This document shows positions 45,301 through 63,571 of a stretch of 64,000 nt of DNA, in pieces (the first letter of the stretch is position 1; each line of letters starts with the position of its first letter). The position numbers and the translations under genes were made by a program. This DNA is from Aurelia coerulea. Its lineage: Eukaryota > Cnidaria > Scyphozoa > Semaeostomeae > Ulmaridae. The stretch spans positions 27,646,001 through 27,710,000 of the forward strand of contig CM076948.1 in assembly GCA_039566865.1 (NCBI GenBank). The letters are read 5' to 3'. Below the pieces are notes generated by a model. It was not told where the DNA came from and searched no databases. It saw only the letters and a program-made list of their open reading frames with translations.

Positions 45301-48300
45301 CATCAGTCAATCAATCAATCAATCAATCAAAGTAACAAATCTTTCTCCTCCTAACAGGTCGTATACTTCACAGCAACATTTCCCTACTTCCTCATGGTCG
45401 TGCTTCTCATCAGAGGTGTCACCTTAGAAGGAGCATCTAAAGGACTCAAGTTTTACTTGAAACCAGATTTCTCTAAATTACTTGATGCAAATGTATGGGC
45501 ACAAGCAGCAACTCAGATTTGTTATTCTCTTGGCATTGGATTCGGATCTTTAATTACGTTTGGAAGTTTTAACAAATTTGAAAATAATTGTGTCAGGTAT
45601 GTCATAAACCCTGCTATCTATATCGTATTCGATTTGTGATTCCGAACGCAAAATCTATTAACCATTCTTACTTTGGAGTGGAAGGTTAGGAAAGAAGAAG
45701 AACCTATTGAAGTCTGGCGTTTTTAGAATCTGTGTCCAATAAAGTAGGAATTTACAAATTAAATACGCCCCAAATTTGAGAATTAAAGAGAAGCAATACT
45801 CGTTGCAAGCTACCAACAATTTTTATTTCGAAAAACCATCTCGTTCATAGCTTTCGAATAAATGATTGTGATTGTTTACTCAATGGAGAAATCCTATAAT
45901 TTTTTAGTATATTTGACCTTCGTATTTATTAAGGAAAACTTAGCTTAAATTATGTTTAACAGTGCTGCTTCCAGCCTACGAGTAGGCAAATTCTCCGAAG
46001 GAAGAAAAGGTCTACTCGTAGGCAATACTGTTACATGGCATTGAAGATATTATGAAACCGACGTAAAAGTAGATACTTCGCCACTCAATTTTTTGCATAA
46101 TAGTGATTTCATTTATTTGTAATATTTCGTCTCATTTATTCAACAGAGATGCAGTTTTCATTTCTCTTGTTAATTGTTGCACAAGTGTTTTCGCTGGTCT
46201 TGCTATTTTCTGTGTTCTTGGTCACATGGCATTCAAGCTTGGTAAAGAAGTCAGCGAAGTTGTTACTTCCGGTATGATGCAATATTTCCTTTTGCTATTT
46301 TTATCGTAATAGACGATTACTCTAAAGATACCAAGATGCACTGCTTTCTTTTAATCGAATTCCTGTAGAATCTTTAAAGTTTCGTAATTCGAACGCAATG
46401 CATCTTGGTAAAAAGTTCCTCGCCGCCATCTTTTGCGTAATCGTCTATGGATGAAAGAGGATGACACTAGTGGTATTTATAAAGTTTAAAGGCAGAAACA
46501 CCGCAATACAACAAAAACAACAGCAAGTGGTTGAATAAGTTTTTTGCCAATATTTCGTCCTGCCATGCAGGACTTCTTCAGGGCTGTAATGTAACAGTTA
46601 TAAGAAAAAATTTTAAGTGATGTTTATCCCATTTATGAAGAGATGAAATCTAAACTTTCGTGAAACAATTCGATAGATCTGTTTCAGTAACTCAACTCTT
46701 TAGAACCTTGGAATAATCGAATTCTTTGAGTTTGAGGTGAAAAAATTGCTCTTGATTCCTTTTATGCTTCTCCTATCATATAATACTACTTGGTACTTTG
46801 AGCAACCAGGACGGAGATTGCAACTGGAACATAATCTTGTCTTTGTTTCCGCACTCCGGTTTCGATAGATTCCTTGCTTTTCGTGGGAAGTTGGTTCCCT
46901 TGAGAGACAACGAAGTTCTCCTTTTCAATTGCACAACTTGAAAACCCCATTTGTGACGCTAGGCCTCCAACGTGAAATTCGCGTTTTTTAAATGTTAATT
47001 GTCAAGGAAAAGAATTTCAGGTATTTAACATTGATTCCTCATTGATTCACAATCGCTCAAACATTCATCAAAGTATTGTCTTGTTCATAGGTCCTGGCCT
47101 CGTATTCGTCGTGTACCCAGAAGGCATTGCACAAATGCCGATATCACCATTATGGGCATTCCTCTTTTTCTTTATGATTCTGACAATCGGATTGGACACA
47201 CAGTTCGCTATGTTCGAAGCTGTGATCACAGGGCTCTCAGACGAATATCCCAAACATCTACGCAAGTACAAAGCATTGTTCACTGGATTTGCCTGCTTTA
47301 TTTGTTTCTTGCTTGGACTCCCTTTGGTCACCCAGGTAATTTATCTCGATACATATGTTCAGCCTATATTCACTTTAATATTGAAATTCTTTTGAAGAGG
47401 TGGAGTCCTGAAAATTAATAAACTTTTTGATATGAAAATTAACAAACATGGACATAATATTTGACAATGTGTCTCCTTTACGTCAGTGAGAATTTTGCAC
47501 GGGGGAATATTCAAAATTTGTAAGATAGCAGTTCAGATTTCAAGGCCGTGCTGAATGAAATGTATTTGATGGCAATCTCCTCCTTTCCTCCTTCGCTTGC
47601 CGTGGTACCAAAACAAGGAAACTAAGAACAATAGCGTCATGAAGTTCTGCTGTCTTTTGAGCTTTTTCTCCATGAATACCACTGTACGAATTAGAAATTT
47701 AAACACAGTTGAAACTGTGAACAAAGGAACAAAGCAAGGAATGATCGAGAAGCATTTCTCGAGTTTATGAATCTCGCTACATGAATTTTTTTAGTTGGAT
47801 ATTGCAAGCCGTGTTTGTTAGATCTGTACTGTAAATCGTTCTCCGTTAATCATTTAAGCCAACTCATAACATTTTACAGTGTAAGATTAAAAACTAACTG
47901 TGTCTTGAGATTATCTCTCAGTTTTCCTCTGGCGTTGATCGAGAACAACTGTTTTCTTTTCATTGTTCTTTAAAAGCTCAACAGTGAGAATTAGTGATTG
48001 AAGTGAAATTCTTAATAACAAATTACAAAGGAATCCATTTTGTATCGTTGCATATCGAATGCACGAATGGACACGAATTGTCTTAACGCCAATCTCCATT
48101 AAAGCGAATCGCAGCGATGGTCAGCGATTGCCGCATTTTGAGCATGCGTAGTTCATTTTTTCACACCTGCAGGCCGGCCGCCGCGGTTCGCCCTGGAGTT
48201 CAAATTGCTTGAACTTTTCAGCGATCGCCAGCGAAAGTTACGAAATTTGATTCGAATTTTTAATTCGCATTTCAATTTCTATTGTCTCGCCAGCAATCGA

Positions 48301-51192
48301 GCGAACAAATGGAGATCGATTTTCCTGCGGTTCGCCGGCAATCTCACGAACCAACCGCTTGCTTTAGGCCCCGTTTACACGAGACCGTTTTCATTTCATA
48401 TCAGATTGGCCTTCCGTTTACACGAGAACCCACCAATCCGATATGCTTCATACCGTTTTCGCGTTTTCAAATGAAAACGCTGTGAAAGTGGCATGAAACG
48501 AATCCGATATCGTGTAAACGATCGAATCCGATATCAACTCAAAACGTAACCTCTTTATCAATCCTGCGAGCCTCGTATTCATCTAGCGCAGTGCGCAGAG
48601 GGTGTTGAAACAAAGGTGAAAACGGTGTCGTGTAAACAGAACCCCAATCCGATATGAACTGAAAACGGTATTGTGTAAACAGAAACATTTTCGTATCGGA
48701 TTGCCATCCCCAATCCGATATGAAATGAAAACGGTATCGTGTAAACAGGGCCTTAATGGGGATTGGCCTTTATATGCATTGCATACTTTGGCTTCAGTCC
48801 CTTTTATCGCGCATGACCTATCAAGCCATGACCTATCAAGCCCTCCAAGTCCACCGGCTCACTTCTTTTAGTTATGGATGAGTATTAAGCTGTAAGGTTC
48901 GAGAAATTGTTAACGGGTCATCCAGGGTCCTTCGCAGGCACTTCCTTCGCAGGCACACTACAATTTCAGACTGTTTGAAAATGAAATTTGGCCTAAACGG
49001 AAACCAAAGATTCACAGTGCAGTCAGTGAACCGATAAACAAGTTTTCATTTTTCATTTTTCATTTAATATTATTTATACACAAATTAACCCTTCAGCAAA
49101 TTAAAATATATAACATCTATTTACAGTGATGAAACCTTATGAATAAAAACCTAAAGCCCTATAAAACTTAATCCTTGCTGTTCTTCCAGGGAGTTGTGTT
49201 TGGCTTGAGAGTCTAGCTCTTTAGATGCGTTTTAAGTTGTTTTTTAAAACGATCAAGTGTCGGTAACTCGCGAATTTCGGCAGGTGTATCGTTCCATGAC
49301 TTGAGAGCTGCGTAATGAAAGCCCTTTTTTGCAAATTTTTGCAAGTTCAAATCAAGTCAAACGTTTCTTTCCCGGGGGGGGGGGGGGGTACTTGACTAAA
49401 TTTGTACTGGGGTGTGCCTTCGAAAAAAATTTTTTTTACCCTGCTCCAGAATTTTTCGCTCAATATGATAACCTGTTCTAGAAAAAGTTGGTGAAAAGGA
49501 TACTCAAAAACATGAAATTTGACCGAAAAAAGACCCGATCCAGCAGAATATTCCCCTTTGACATGTTTTGACAACCTGCTCTAGAAAAATTGCTTCATTT
49601 TGATACCCTGTGCTAGAAAAAATTGGTAAAAACGATACCCTTAAAAACGGCACATCCCCGTTGGACTTGGACAAATATCCTAAGTACCCCCCCCCCCCGG
49701 GTTTCTTTCAGTTCAACTAGCTACTGCAGTGTGAATCCATCCTTACAACTTTAGCCACAGTGCAGTCAGTGAACCGATAAACAGTTTCAAATCAAGTCAA
49801 ACGTTTCTTTCAGTTCACCTACTGCAGTGTGAATCCATCCTTACAACTTTAGCCAAATTTCATTTTCAGACAGTCTGAAATTTCAGCGTGCCTGCAAAGG
49901 ATCCTGGATGATTTCATGGGGAGGGGGCCAGGGGGCAGTTTGGAGGCAAGTTACGAAATTTATGAAAAGGATCACCTCACTGACAAACTCAAAGAGAAGG
50001 TACCTCCAACGTCAATCAATTGACATGAGTCATAACTATGGATAAACCATGAATTAATGGAGCTACTAATTCACAGCAAGTCAACCTTGACAGCTCTTAT
50101 GTTCAAAGTTTCAAATAGAAAATATATTAGCATAGACTGATACAAATGCAGTTCCGTTAAATCCTTTAGCTCCTTATGTGCTTTTCTGTATCATTACATA
50201 TTTGCAAGAGGAAGGGGAGAATGCTTTTGGTTATAACAAGTTATTGGTTTAAATTTCATTGAATGTTAAGTTATTACCAAATACATAAAAATTTTATTTG
50301 ATTTTAGGGTGGAATGTTTATATTGAATCTCTTCAATTGGCAAGCTGGCGGAGTGTCCCTTCTCTTCATTGCTTTATGCGAAGTGCTCACATTAGCTTAT
50401 GGATATGGAGCAAATCGCTTTTTAGATGACATGGAATTCATGTTAGGTAGACGGCCAAGCATTTGGTGGAAAATTTGCTGGAAATTCGCATCACCGGCAG
50501 TCATTGGAGGATTATTGATATTCCAACTTATAACATGGAAAGGAGTTACATATGGCAAATATAAGTAAGTTTCATTGCATGCACATAATTTTTTGTTATT
50601 ATTCATTTAGTTATGCTTTGTTCTACTTTGTTCCAACTTATCAAATTAATTCCCTGTGGAGTCATCTTGGTTTAACAAAATGAACGAATCTGTTCACCTT
50701 GCCATATAGATACAGTTATGAGGGGATGCCAGTGAAGGTTCCAAATTCTCAAAAAGGTTGGCATAAAACGTTTCGACCTATTTCTTTACATCGAATGGTT
50801 TAAAGGAAACTGTAGCTGCTGCTGTGTTATAATTCTACCGTTAGACTTTTTCAGAAATCTTAAACATTTTTAGAATTAGATATATTTCTTCTTTCTTAAG
50901 AGATCACATTTAGTATTATTTTGTATTCATTTTATATTTATCATCCTTTAATTCAATTTGGAATTTAGTCTTATTCCCTTTCCACAGATATCCAAACTGG
51001 GCAGAAGCTATTGGCTGGGGATTAGCATGTGCTTCGATTACTTGGGTTCCAGCCGTGGCAATTTATCGTTTTGTAACGACCCCTGGCTCTGCACGCGAGA
51101 AAATTCGATATTTAGTCAAACCAGACCAAGGAATTCAAGATCGTGTTGATCGTGTACATAACATCAAACGTAGTGGCCCACAGCGTTGTTGA
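36344..51192 (+). CDS. SLC6-family Na+/Cl--dependent transporter, amino-acid/glycine-transporter-like, 8 exons
   Basis: Plasma-membrane symporter coupling Na+ (and Cl-) to uptake of an amino-acid-like substrate. Exons: 36344-36761, 39996-40172, 44340-44698, 45358-45596, 46147-46271, 47091-47335, 50308-50564, 50988-51192; phases join perfectly to 674 aa. The start follows an in-frame TGA at 36317. Features in order: acidic N-tail; TM1 with [14 protein letters not shown] (the sodium-site residues; Gly where monoamine carriers have Asp); [12 protein letters not shown]3 with VYYNVL; extracellular loop 2 with the disulfide pair [10 protein letters not shown] and six N-glycosylation sequons; TM6 with [22 protein letters not shown]8 with [14 protein letters not shown]11-12; and a short basic C-tail. 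Twelve TM segments as in the family. The TM1 Gly and TM8 LDTQFAMFE favour the glycine/proline/ATB0,+ branch; the exact substrate is unknown. Long introns are full of MITEs. Confidence 0.95.
37500..37513 (+). repeat. Poly-G run (14)
   Basis: Uninterrupted G14 in the first intron of the SLC6-like gene. Runs of this kind here are often remnants of the poly-G ends of the MITE family at 43854 and 49372, but the rest of that element is absent. Confidence 0.7.
37854..37884 (-). other. Hammerhead-ribozyme-like core motif, copy 2
   Basis: On the minus strand: CTGATGA, stem II GGAC-ACAA-GTCC (four Watson-Crick pairs including G10.1-C11.1), GAAA, then GGCCTCAGT. The invariant core of a hammerhead is intact. 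Stem I and the cleavage-site strand were not identified with confidence. It lies in SLC6-like intron 1. Confidence 0.5.
38548..38905 (+). repeat. Dispersed repeat, copy 2
   Basis: Longer relative of 31928-32206 with an internal insertion. Shared blocks include TACTGAAAGTTTCTTAAAAT and AATTTTTTGGCGATCT. Lies in SLC6-like intron 1. Confidence 0.75.
39711..39826. mobile_element. 116-bp MITE with 9-bp target duplication (MULE-like)
   Basis: Begins TAGACTTGCTCCAAGTC and ends TGGAGCAAGTCTA; further inside, CAGTGGACTATCAGCATTA pairs with TAATGCTGACAGTCCACTG. CTCGGAAAT is repeated directly at 39702-39710 and 39827-39835. A 9-bp duplication is characteristic of Mutator-like elements. It ends about 170 bp before the acceptor of SLC6 exon 2. 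Confidence 0.78.
40566..40730 (-). repeat. tRNA-derived SINE, copy 2
   Basis: On the minus strand: GTGGTGTAAC, GCCAGAACA, GGGTTCGATACCAGGTAG and tail GCTTGGCGCTAAAAACTGCAA, colinear with the copy at 28545-28685. Lies in SLC6-like intron 2. Confidence 0.65.
40986..43300. other. SLC6-like intron 2, unassigned stretch
   Basis: Holds overlapping open frames on both strands at 40986-41424 without recognisable domains, and an impure CATCAACATCA microsatellite at 42727-42768. Nothing else could be supported. Confidence 0.4.
43330..43665 (+). repeat. Dispersed repeat related to 60790-61080
   Basis: Shares ACGCGTGCTAAAGC / ACGTGCTAAGGC-like, GTCATTGCTGTAA, a TTTTAG(C/G) block and an AAAATCC(C/T)TT block in the same order with the SPG7 intron copy. 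Diverged. Confidence 0.45.
43670..44231 (+). repeat. 56-bp tandem array interrupted by a MITE
   Basis: AAACAGGGATTCTTTG recurs at 43678, 43734 and 43790 (exact 56-bp period). The fourth unit is split at 43846-43853 by the element at 43854-44168 and resumes at 44169. Units end in CACCCTGTATCTTAGATATG. The array ends about 110 bp upstream of SLC6 exon 3. Confidence 0.9.
43854..44168. mobile_element. Poly-G-ended MITE with 8-bp target duplication (hAT-like), copy 1
   Basis: Starts CCCGGGGGGGGTACTTG and ends AAGTACCCCCCCCGGG, with AAACAGGG duplicated on both sides (43846-43853, 44169-44176). About 315 bp. The interior has repeated CTGCTCTAGAAAAATTG-type blocks and is closely similar to 49372-49701. 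An 8-bp duplication fits hAT. Non-coding. Confidence 0.85.
44865..45018. mobile_element. Fold-back MITE in SLC6-like intron 3
   Basis: AGACGATGGCGGAAATGATG near the left end and GCCATCTTTGCCGTAATCGTCT near the right end pair imperfectly, and so do inner blocks TTTGACCAA / TTGGTCAAA. It shares ATGGCG, ACCAAGATGCA-like and TAATCGTCT blocks with 46309-46448, so both belong to one family. Confidence 0.65.
45304..45330 (+). repeat. (TCAA)n microsatellite
   Basis: About six TCAA units, ending some 28 bp upstream of the SLC6 exon 4 acceptor (45356-45357). Confidence 0.8.
45974..46023. repeat. Short inverted repeat
   Basis: GCCTACGAGTAG and CTACTCGTAGGC flank a 26-bp spacer in SLC6-like intron 4. 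Confidence 0.6.
46309..46448. mobile_element. Fold-back MITE in SLC6-like intron 5
   Basis: ATAGACGATTAC at the left end and GTAATCGTCTAT at the right end are exact inverses. Inner TACCAAGATGCA and TGCATCTTGGTA pair as well. Same family as 44865-45018; 140 bp. Confidence 0.75.
46494..46590 (-). repeat. Dispersed repeat carrying a hammerhead-like hairpin
   Basis: Matches 4811-4893 over GTTTAAAGGCAGAAACACCG to ATTTCGTCCTG. On the minus strand, 46553-46581 reads CTGAAGA, an extra A, a 7-bp hairpin GTCCTGC/GCAGGAC, then GAAA. The extra A in the core makes activity doubtful. Confidence 0.6.
48367..48752. mobile_element. 386-bp PIF/Harbinger-like MITE
   Basis: GGCCCCGTTTACACGAGACC at the left end is matched by the inverse GGTATCGTGTAAACAGGGCC at the right, flanked by TTA (48364-48366, 48753-48755). 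The interior repeats ATCCGATATGAA and GTGTAAAC blocks in both orientations. TTA duplication fits PIF/Harbinger. Lies in SLC6-like intron 6. Confidence 0.72.
48915..48990 (-). repeat. Dispersed repeat, minus-strand copy
   Basis: Contains TTTCAGACTGTTTGAAAATG and CAGGGTCCTTCGCAGGCAC, the inverse of blocks at 31757-31810 and 49852-49907 (TTTTCAGACAGT, AGCGTGCCTGCAAAGGA). Confidence 0.6.
49372..49701. mobile_element. Poly-G-ended MITE with 8-bp target duplication (hAT-like), copy 2
   Basis: CCGGGGG...TACTTGAC at the left and TAAGTACCCC...CCGGG at the right, flanked by TTTCTTTC at 49364-49371 and 49702-49709. About 330 bp and near-identical inside to 43854-44168. The unoccupied sequence AAACGTTTCTTTCAGTTCA is present nearby at 49799, confirming the insertion point. 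Confidence 0.87.
49710..49907 (+). repeat. Local duplication with empty-site copy
   Basis: ACTGCAGTGTGAATCCATCC followed by TTACAACTTTAGCCA occurs twice (about 49723 and 49828). The second repeat also carries the pre-insertion version of the MITE target site. Confidence 0.75.
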
Positions 51193-54100
51193 TAAAAAAC
51201 ATGGCTTGAACTTTTATCTTCATATGTTGTCTTGTGTGTTGCGATGAAATAGACATATATATGTGTTGTGGTTAGCTGATGTGATCAAGTAGAAAAACAG
51301 ATCTTTTTCAATCTGTTCAAGAGAACAGACCCCCTGTCTGTCTGTCTATCTTCCTGTCGATTGGTAGATGACGACATTGTTTGAGAACAACAGCAGAATC
51401 CCATGATGATACTGGTCATTCCAATGGTTTTATACCATGCTTATCTGTCAAAGTGACGCTTCGATTCTCTCGTTCCTTTAATCTTATCATTAAACTTTGT
51501 TAATTGAAACAAGTTTATCCCAGATGGTATTTGGAGAAATGTAACTCCAGAACTTTGTTCATTTGTGTTGAGAAACAGTTAGTTTCAAGTTTCATATCAT
51601 CAGAAGGCTTGTCTAGGTCGAAAACATCTTGTAGCCATCTGTGGAGACATTTTTCCGTACTCATGTGGTTGATTTGAAATGCCTAATGAATGACGGCAAT
51701 TTTCTTGAAGCAATGTTCTCCTTGTCAATAATTTAATCTCAGGCTGTCATTTTTCCTTCCAGATTTTCAGACCATATGACACAATTTTGTGAGCAAATAC
51801 AAAGATTAGTCTTCATGTCCCATGTTCGTTGTGGTCCATTTCTTTTAATGATTTCTGTGACATTTCTGTGACAAATATCAGTCATTTAGTTATGTATTTT
51901 GTTTAAATTCATACTCGTGAATAAAATGAAATTGTACCATACAAACGATTTAGGTTACCAGGGTTTCAAATTTATGGATCGTACGTGTCTAAAAAGGCGA
52001 ATCGAAATCAGAATCTTTATTGTAAATAAAAGATTGATTTTTTATTTGATTATGAATTTTTGACAAAAAACGTTGCTTGGAAACCGTTAAAGGTTATGAA
52101 ATTGTATCAAAATATCATTTATGTAAAATCTTAATTTGGTTAATGAAATGTATTGATAATTTCGTACAATAAGCAAAATAGCCAAGCTTATCTGTGCAAC
52201 GTTTTCCAAGCAAGATAACGTATTCCAAATATTTGCACATTCAGAGAAACGAGTAATGTCTACCCTATTTGGTGAACAACTCTCATAAAATTGATATAAT
52301 GCCTCCCTACAGATATGATTTTATAATTTAAGATAGATTCTTCAAAATATTCACAGAAAGTGTCTGCACATCACTTGACCCAGATAGCTGGAAAACTGAG
52401 AACAGATAAACTTGTCTTTCTCATTTGCATTTTTATGGTTTTAAATTTTGAACTTGTTGTATTCATGTAAGGATAAGTACAGTTGCACTGATTAAAAATC
52501 AATTGTTACAGATCTATATTGTTTCAAACAAATGGAACATTATTTTGTTTGTACCTTAAATGCAGTTGTTTCAATATTTTTAAAGTCATTTTCACAGGAC
52601 AAAGCATTGCCAAATGTAAACGTATGACAGAAAATTGAATTTGACAAAATATGAACTTGATTAGAAATACGCTGGCTTAAAAATCTTCGTTTATCATTTG
52701 CTTAAAATTTCATCTCAAAATTGTTCTTCTAAACAACGCATCTCAAGCTAAGATCATTGCAGTTTAGTTTTCATACCTTTGACTTTCAAAATGTGTGTCT
52801 GTTGAATCTCTGGTAATTAAATGTTTAGGTCTGTTTAAAACAATTAGCTTTTTCCAATACGTACTTCTAGATGTAAAACTCTTTTGCAGTTAAGTTTTTG
52901 TTTGCTTAGTGCCTGTATGTGAAAAGCAGGGTAGCGTAATTTTGAATTTTCTTTGATTCACAAATTCAAATGAGAACACTTTCTCGAGTCTCATCTGATC
53001 TGAGTTACTCGAAGTTGAACGCACTGAAAACTAGTTACACAAGATGGAAAATACCCTCTGTGTTTATTTGAAATAATTGATAACTGCCTTTCACAAATAG
53101 GTTACGGAATGAAATGACAGTAAATCATTGTAACTAACAATTGGTCTGCGTTTATCCCTTAAATTTTATGGCAAAGAAGTTTGACTTCAATTTGTTTTCT
53201 AACCAGTTCATTTAGTTTTTTAATTCGTAATGAATTTAAAGTTCGTCTGGCATTATTAATTATGGATTTTGTTATCAAACATTGGGGTATTTTATTTCGT
53301 AAATAGGCACTCATATGAGACATTTATTCTTTGAGAGTTGTAAGAAATTGTTGCAGAACTCAGAAAATGTTTAAGCCTGATAAACTTTAAGAAAGGTTTT
53401 AAAAATGAACTGGACTTAAAAGGCAGAAAAATGTGAATCACTATTTGCTGATTTGAACATCAGTCATTTTCAGCCAAAGTTAAAAGTTTATGGTCGACCG
53501 TATCCTGTTCGATTGCATCCAAAAGCCTCAAATCTCGACCAATTACTCTGCAGGCATTGCCTTTTCCCGAAGTTTTGTTATTTAAGCAAGAAACACCAGC
53601 TCTTCTTCCATTCCAAGTGCTGAAGTACCGGTCAAGAACACCTTCGATGCGTTAATTAAGTATTTAAAGAGTTCATATCTTATGTATTAGTATGGTAGTT
53701 GTTTATTATTGTAGAAACGTTAACTTATAATTATGTCTGTAATTCGATTGTCACTGGAGACAACATGAATGGATGAAATCTTATAGTTTTTAAAGACAAG
53801 GACACACGAGTCAGATTATTTAAACATTTTCATGCAAGTACTAATCAATATTGATACAGTTAGCATCGTATGTCTTAAGAAATCCAATTGACATGAAGTG
53901 CACAATCTAAGACTTGATCATAGGCTTGATCCTAGATGATATTTAGCAATGCTATCTCAAATTCTTCTTTTGTCATATTTCTCTGTCCCAGTTTTATAAA
54001 GTCTACTTTTGGAAAGGCATACGGAAATCCATAGCACGAAGAAAACTTTATGCATTGGAATAACGCGAAATATAACCGAGATGAAGAATTTTGTTTGATT

Positions 54101-54261
54101 TTCTTCGCTTCTTGTAAGCACTAAACAAGGACAGATTTGGTAAGACAATAGCACGAGTTTCTTTTGATTGACACCACAATTCAAAGCGATTATCGATCAC
54201 AGACAAAGGAGATTCTCTCAACCAGTAAGTTAAAACAAGCAAAGCCGCAAAAGTTTCTCCG
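51193..54261. other. 3' flank of SLC6-like gene and intergenic DNA
   Basis: 3 kb of AT-rich sequence, likely starting with the SLC6 3' UTR. No open frame, tandem repeat or transposon end could be supported. Confidence 0.5.
51920..51925 (+). promoter_or_regulatory. Candidate poly(A) signal of SLC6-like gene (AATAAA)
   Basis: AATAAA about 730 bp after the stop codon in AT-rich flank. A 3' UTR of this size is plausible, but other AATAAA-like hexamers occur downstream. Confidence 0.4.
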
Positions 54262-54567
54262 AAAGCCAGGTAGCTACCGGTAGCTAGCTCGTTCGTTGTG
54301 CACCCCAGAAGTTGTTTTTAAGAGCAAACATGGGCTTAGATCGAAAGAAGAAGGATATATCTACAAACTACCTCGGGCATTTAATTTGTTTGGATCAAAA
54401 GCCGATTGGGAGGCGATTCAATTCTCTTATTTTTGGGTGTAATGAAAAGGAAATTAAATGCCTGAGGTAGATGCGTAGATATAGCCTTCTTCTTTCGTTC
54501 TATGCTCATGTTTGCTCTTAAAAACGATTTCTGGAATGCACAACGAGCGAGCTAGCTACCTGGCTTT
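54262..54567. mobile_element. 306-bp fold-back element upstream of the SPG7-like gene
   Basis: AAAGCCAGGTAGCTA at the left end and TAGCTACCTGGCTTT at the right. Inverted similarity continues through TTTTTAAGAGCAAACATG / CATGTTTGCTCTTAAAAA, AAAGAAGAAGG and CTACCTCGGGCATTTAATTT. Arms are about 120-140 bp with a 45-60-bp centre. It ends 222 bp before the start codon at 54790, so it may overlap the promoter or 5' UTR. Confidence 0.78.
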
Positions 54568-54789
54568 TAAATCTTTTTGTCTTGATAATTGATTATTGAT
54601 TGGCATGGAATCGAGGTTGGATAAACTTTTATTATTATGAAACTGAAGAAGATGGCGAAGAAGCTGCTTCGATTGAAAAATAGCAGTTGATGAATTTTAA
54701 AAGATTTGAGCAATTTGAAGATTATGTAACGAGATACAGAAGGTTATACTGATCAAAAAGACATTGGAGTTCATGGTTAACTTCTTGAA

Positions 54790-62532
<7,743 letters not shown>

Positions 62533-63514
62533 TAATCTCATTCGTTTTCTTAATACTGACATTTTACTAGTTGAATACTGGTGTTTGTGAGTTTATTTTG
62601 TAATGATAATGGGCTATGCTCCAAGCGTCGTGCTTAGTTCAATTCATATCAAATTGCCGACATTTTACTTTATTTGCTTGTTTACGTTTGTGTAATTGCA
62701 CAACACGAAACGAGAGGATTTTTTGATTATTTTGTATTGGATTGCCAATATCCATCGAAGTGTCATTATTCTTTGGGTGGCAAGAGAAAACTTAACTTGT
62801 TCTCAATAAAAATTACACTTACCAATATATTATTCAAGCTTGAATATTGACAAAAATATTGGAACCGAACCGTCTTGGTTCGTATTTTGGTGCCCTGGAT
62901 CATTTTAATAACAGTAATTGAATGACTTTTCATGCAGGAATTGTAATCATGCACTTTTAGTAGTTGTTTATCTCTTTATGCTTATAAATCCCGTATGAAT
63001 ATAGCCTCACGTTGTGCTTTGGTAATTTCGCATTCTGAAGGTGAAGCACAGTTTTGCTTCGAAACACCCAACAGCAAAACACTGCCTAAAATATTTCTAT
63101 TGAAATGGGATGGAAATTTTCTTAACTTGAGTTTGTATCTATTTTGGATTTGTCAATTAAATACAATTTGATATGACTGAAAGATAAAATATAAAATAAT
63201 CATCGTCGCAATCCCTGTACTTCGAGCAATTGTCGATATTGAAACTCAAAGTGTTTAGCTATTTTTGATAAAGTCTTTAATTCTGTTTCTGCTTACATAC
63301 ATGTTAATATAAATTTGCCTTTGTTCTCGTTGTTATCTCTATGTCATATATCACTGTGCTCATAACCGCAGAAATCGCTAACACTTCCTTGATTTAGCTT
63401 GTCCCTTGTCAGATGATTTCGATTAAGAATTCCACTTCATTGAAGTGTGCTAACATGAAAATACAGTTTGCATTTTGCATTTTCATCAATGGCAATTCAT
63501 GTTAACATCATTGT

Positions 63515-63559
<45 letters not shown>

Positions 63560-63571
63560 GTCATCATTATC
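63515..63571 (+). repeat. (ATC)n microsatellite
   Basis: About 18 ATC units with one G interruption, immediately before the RT relic at 63572. Confidence 0.9.
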
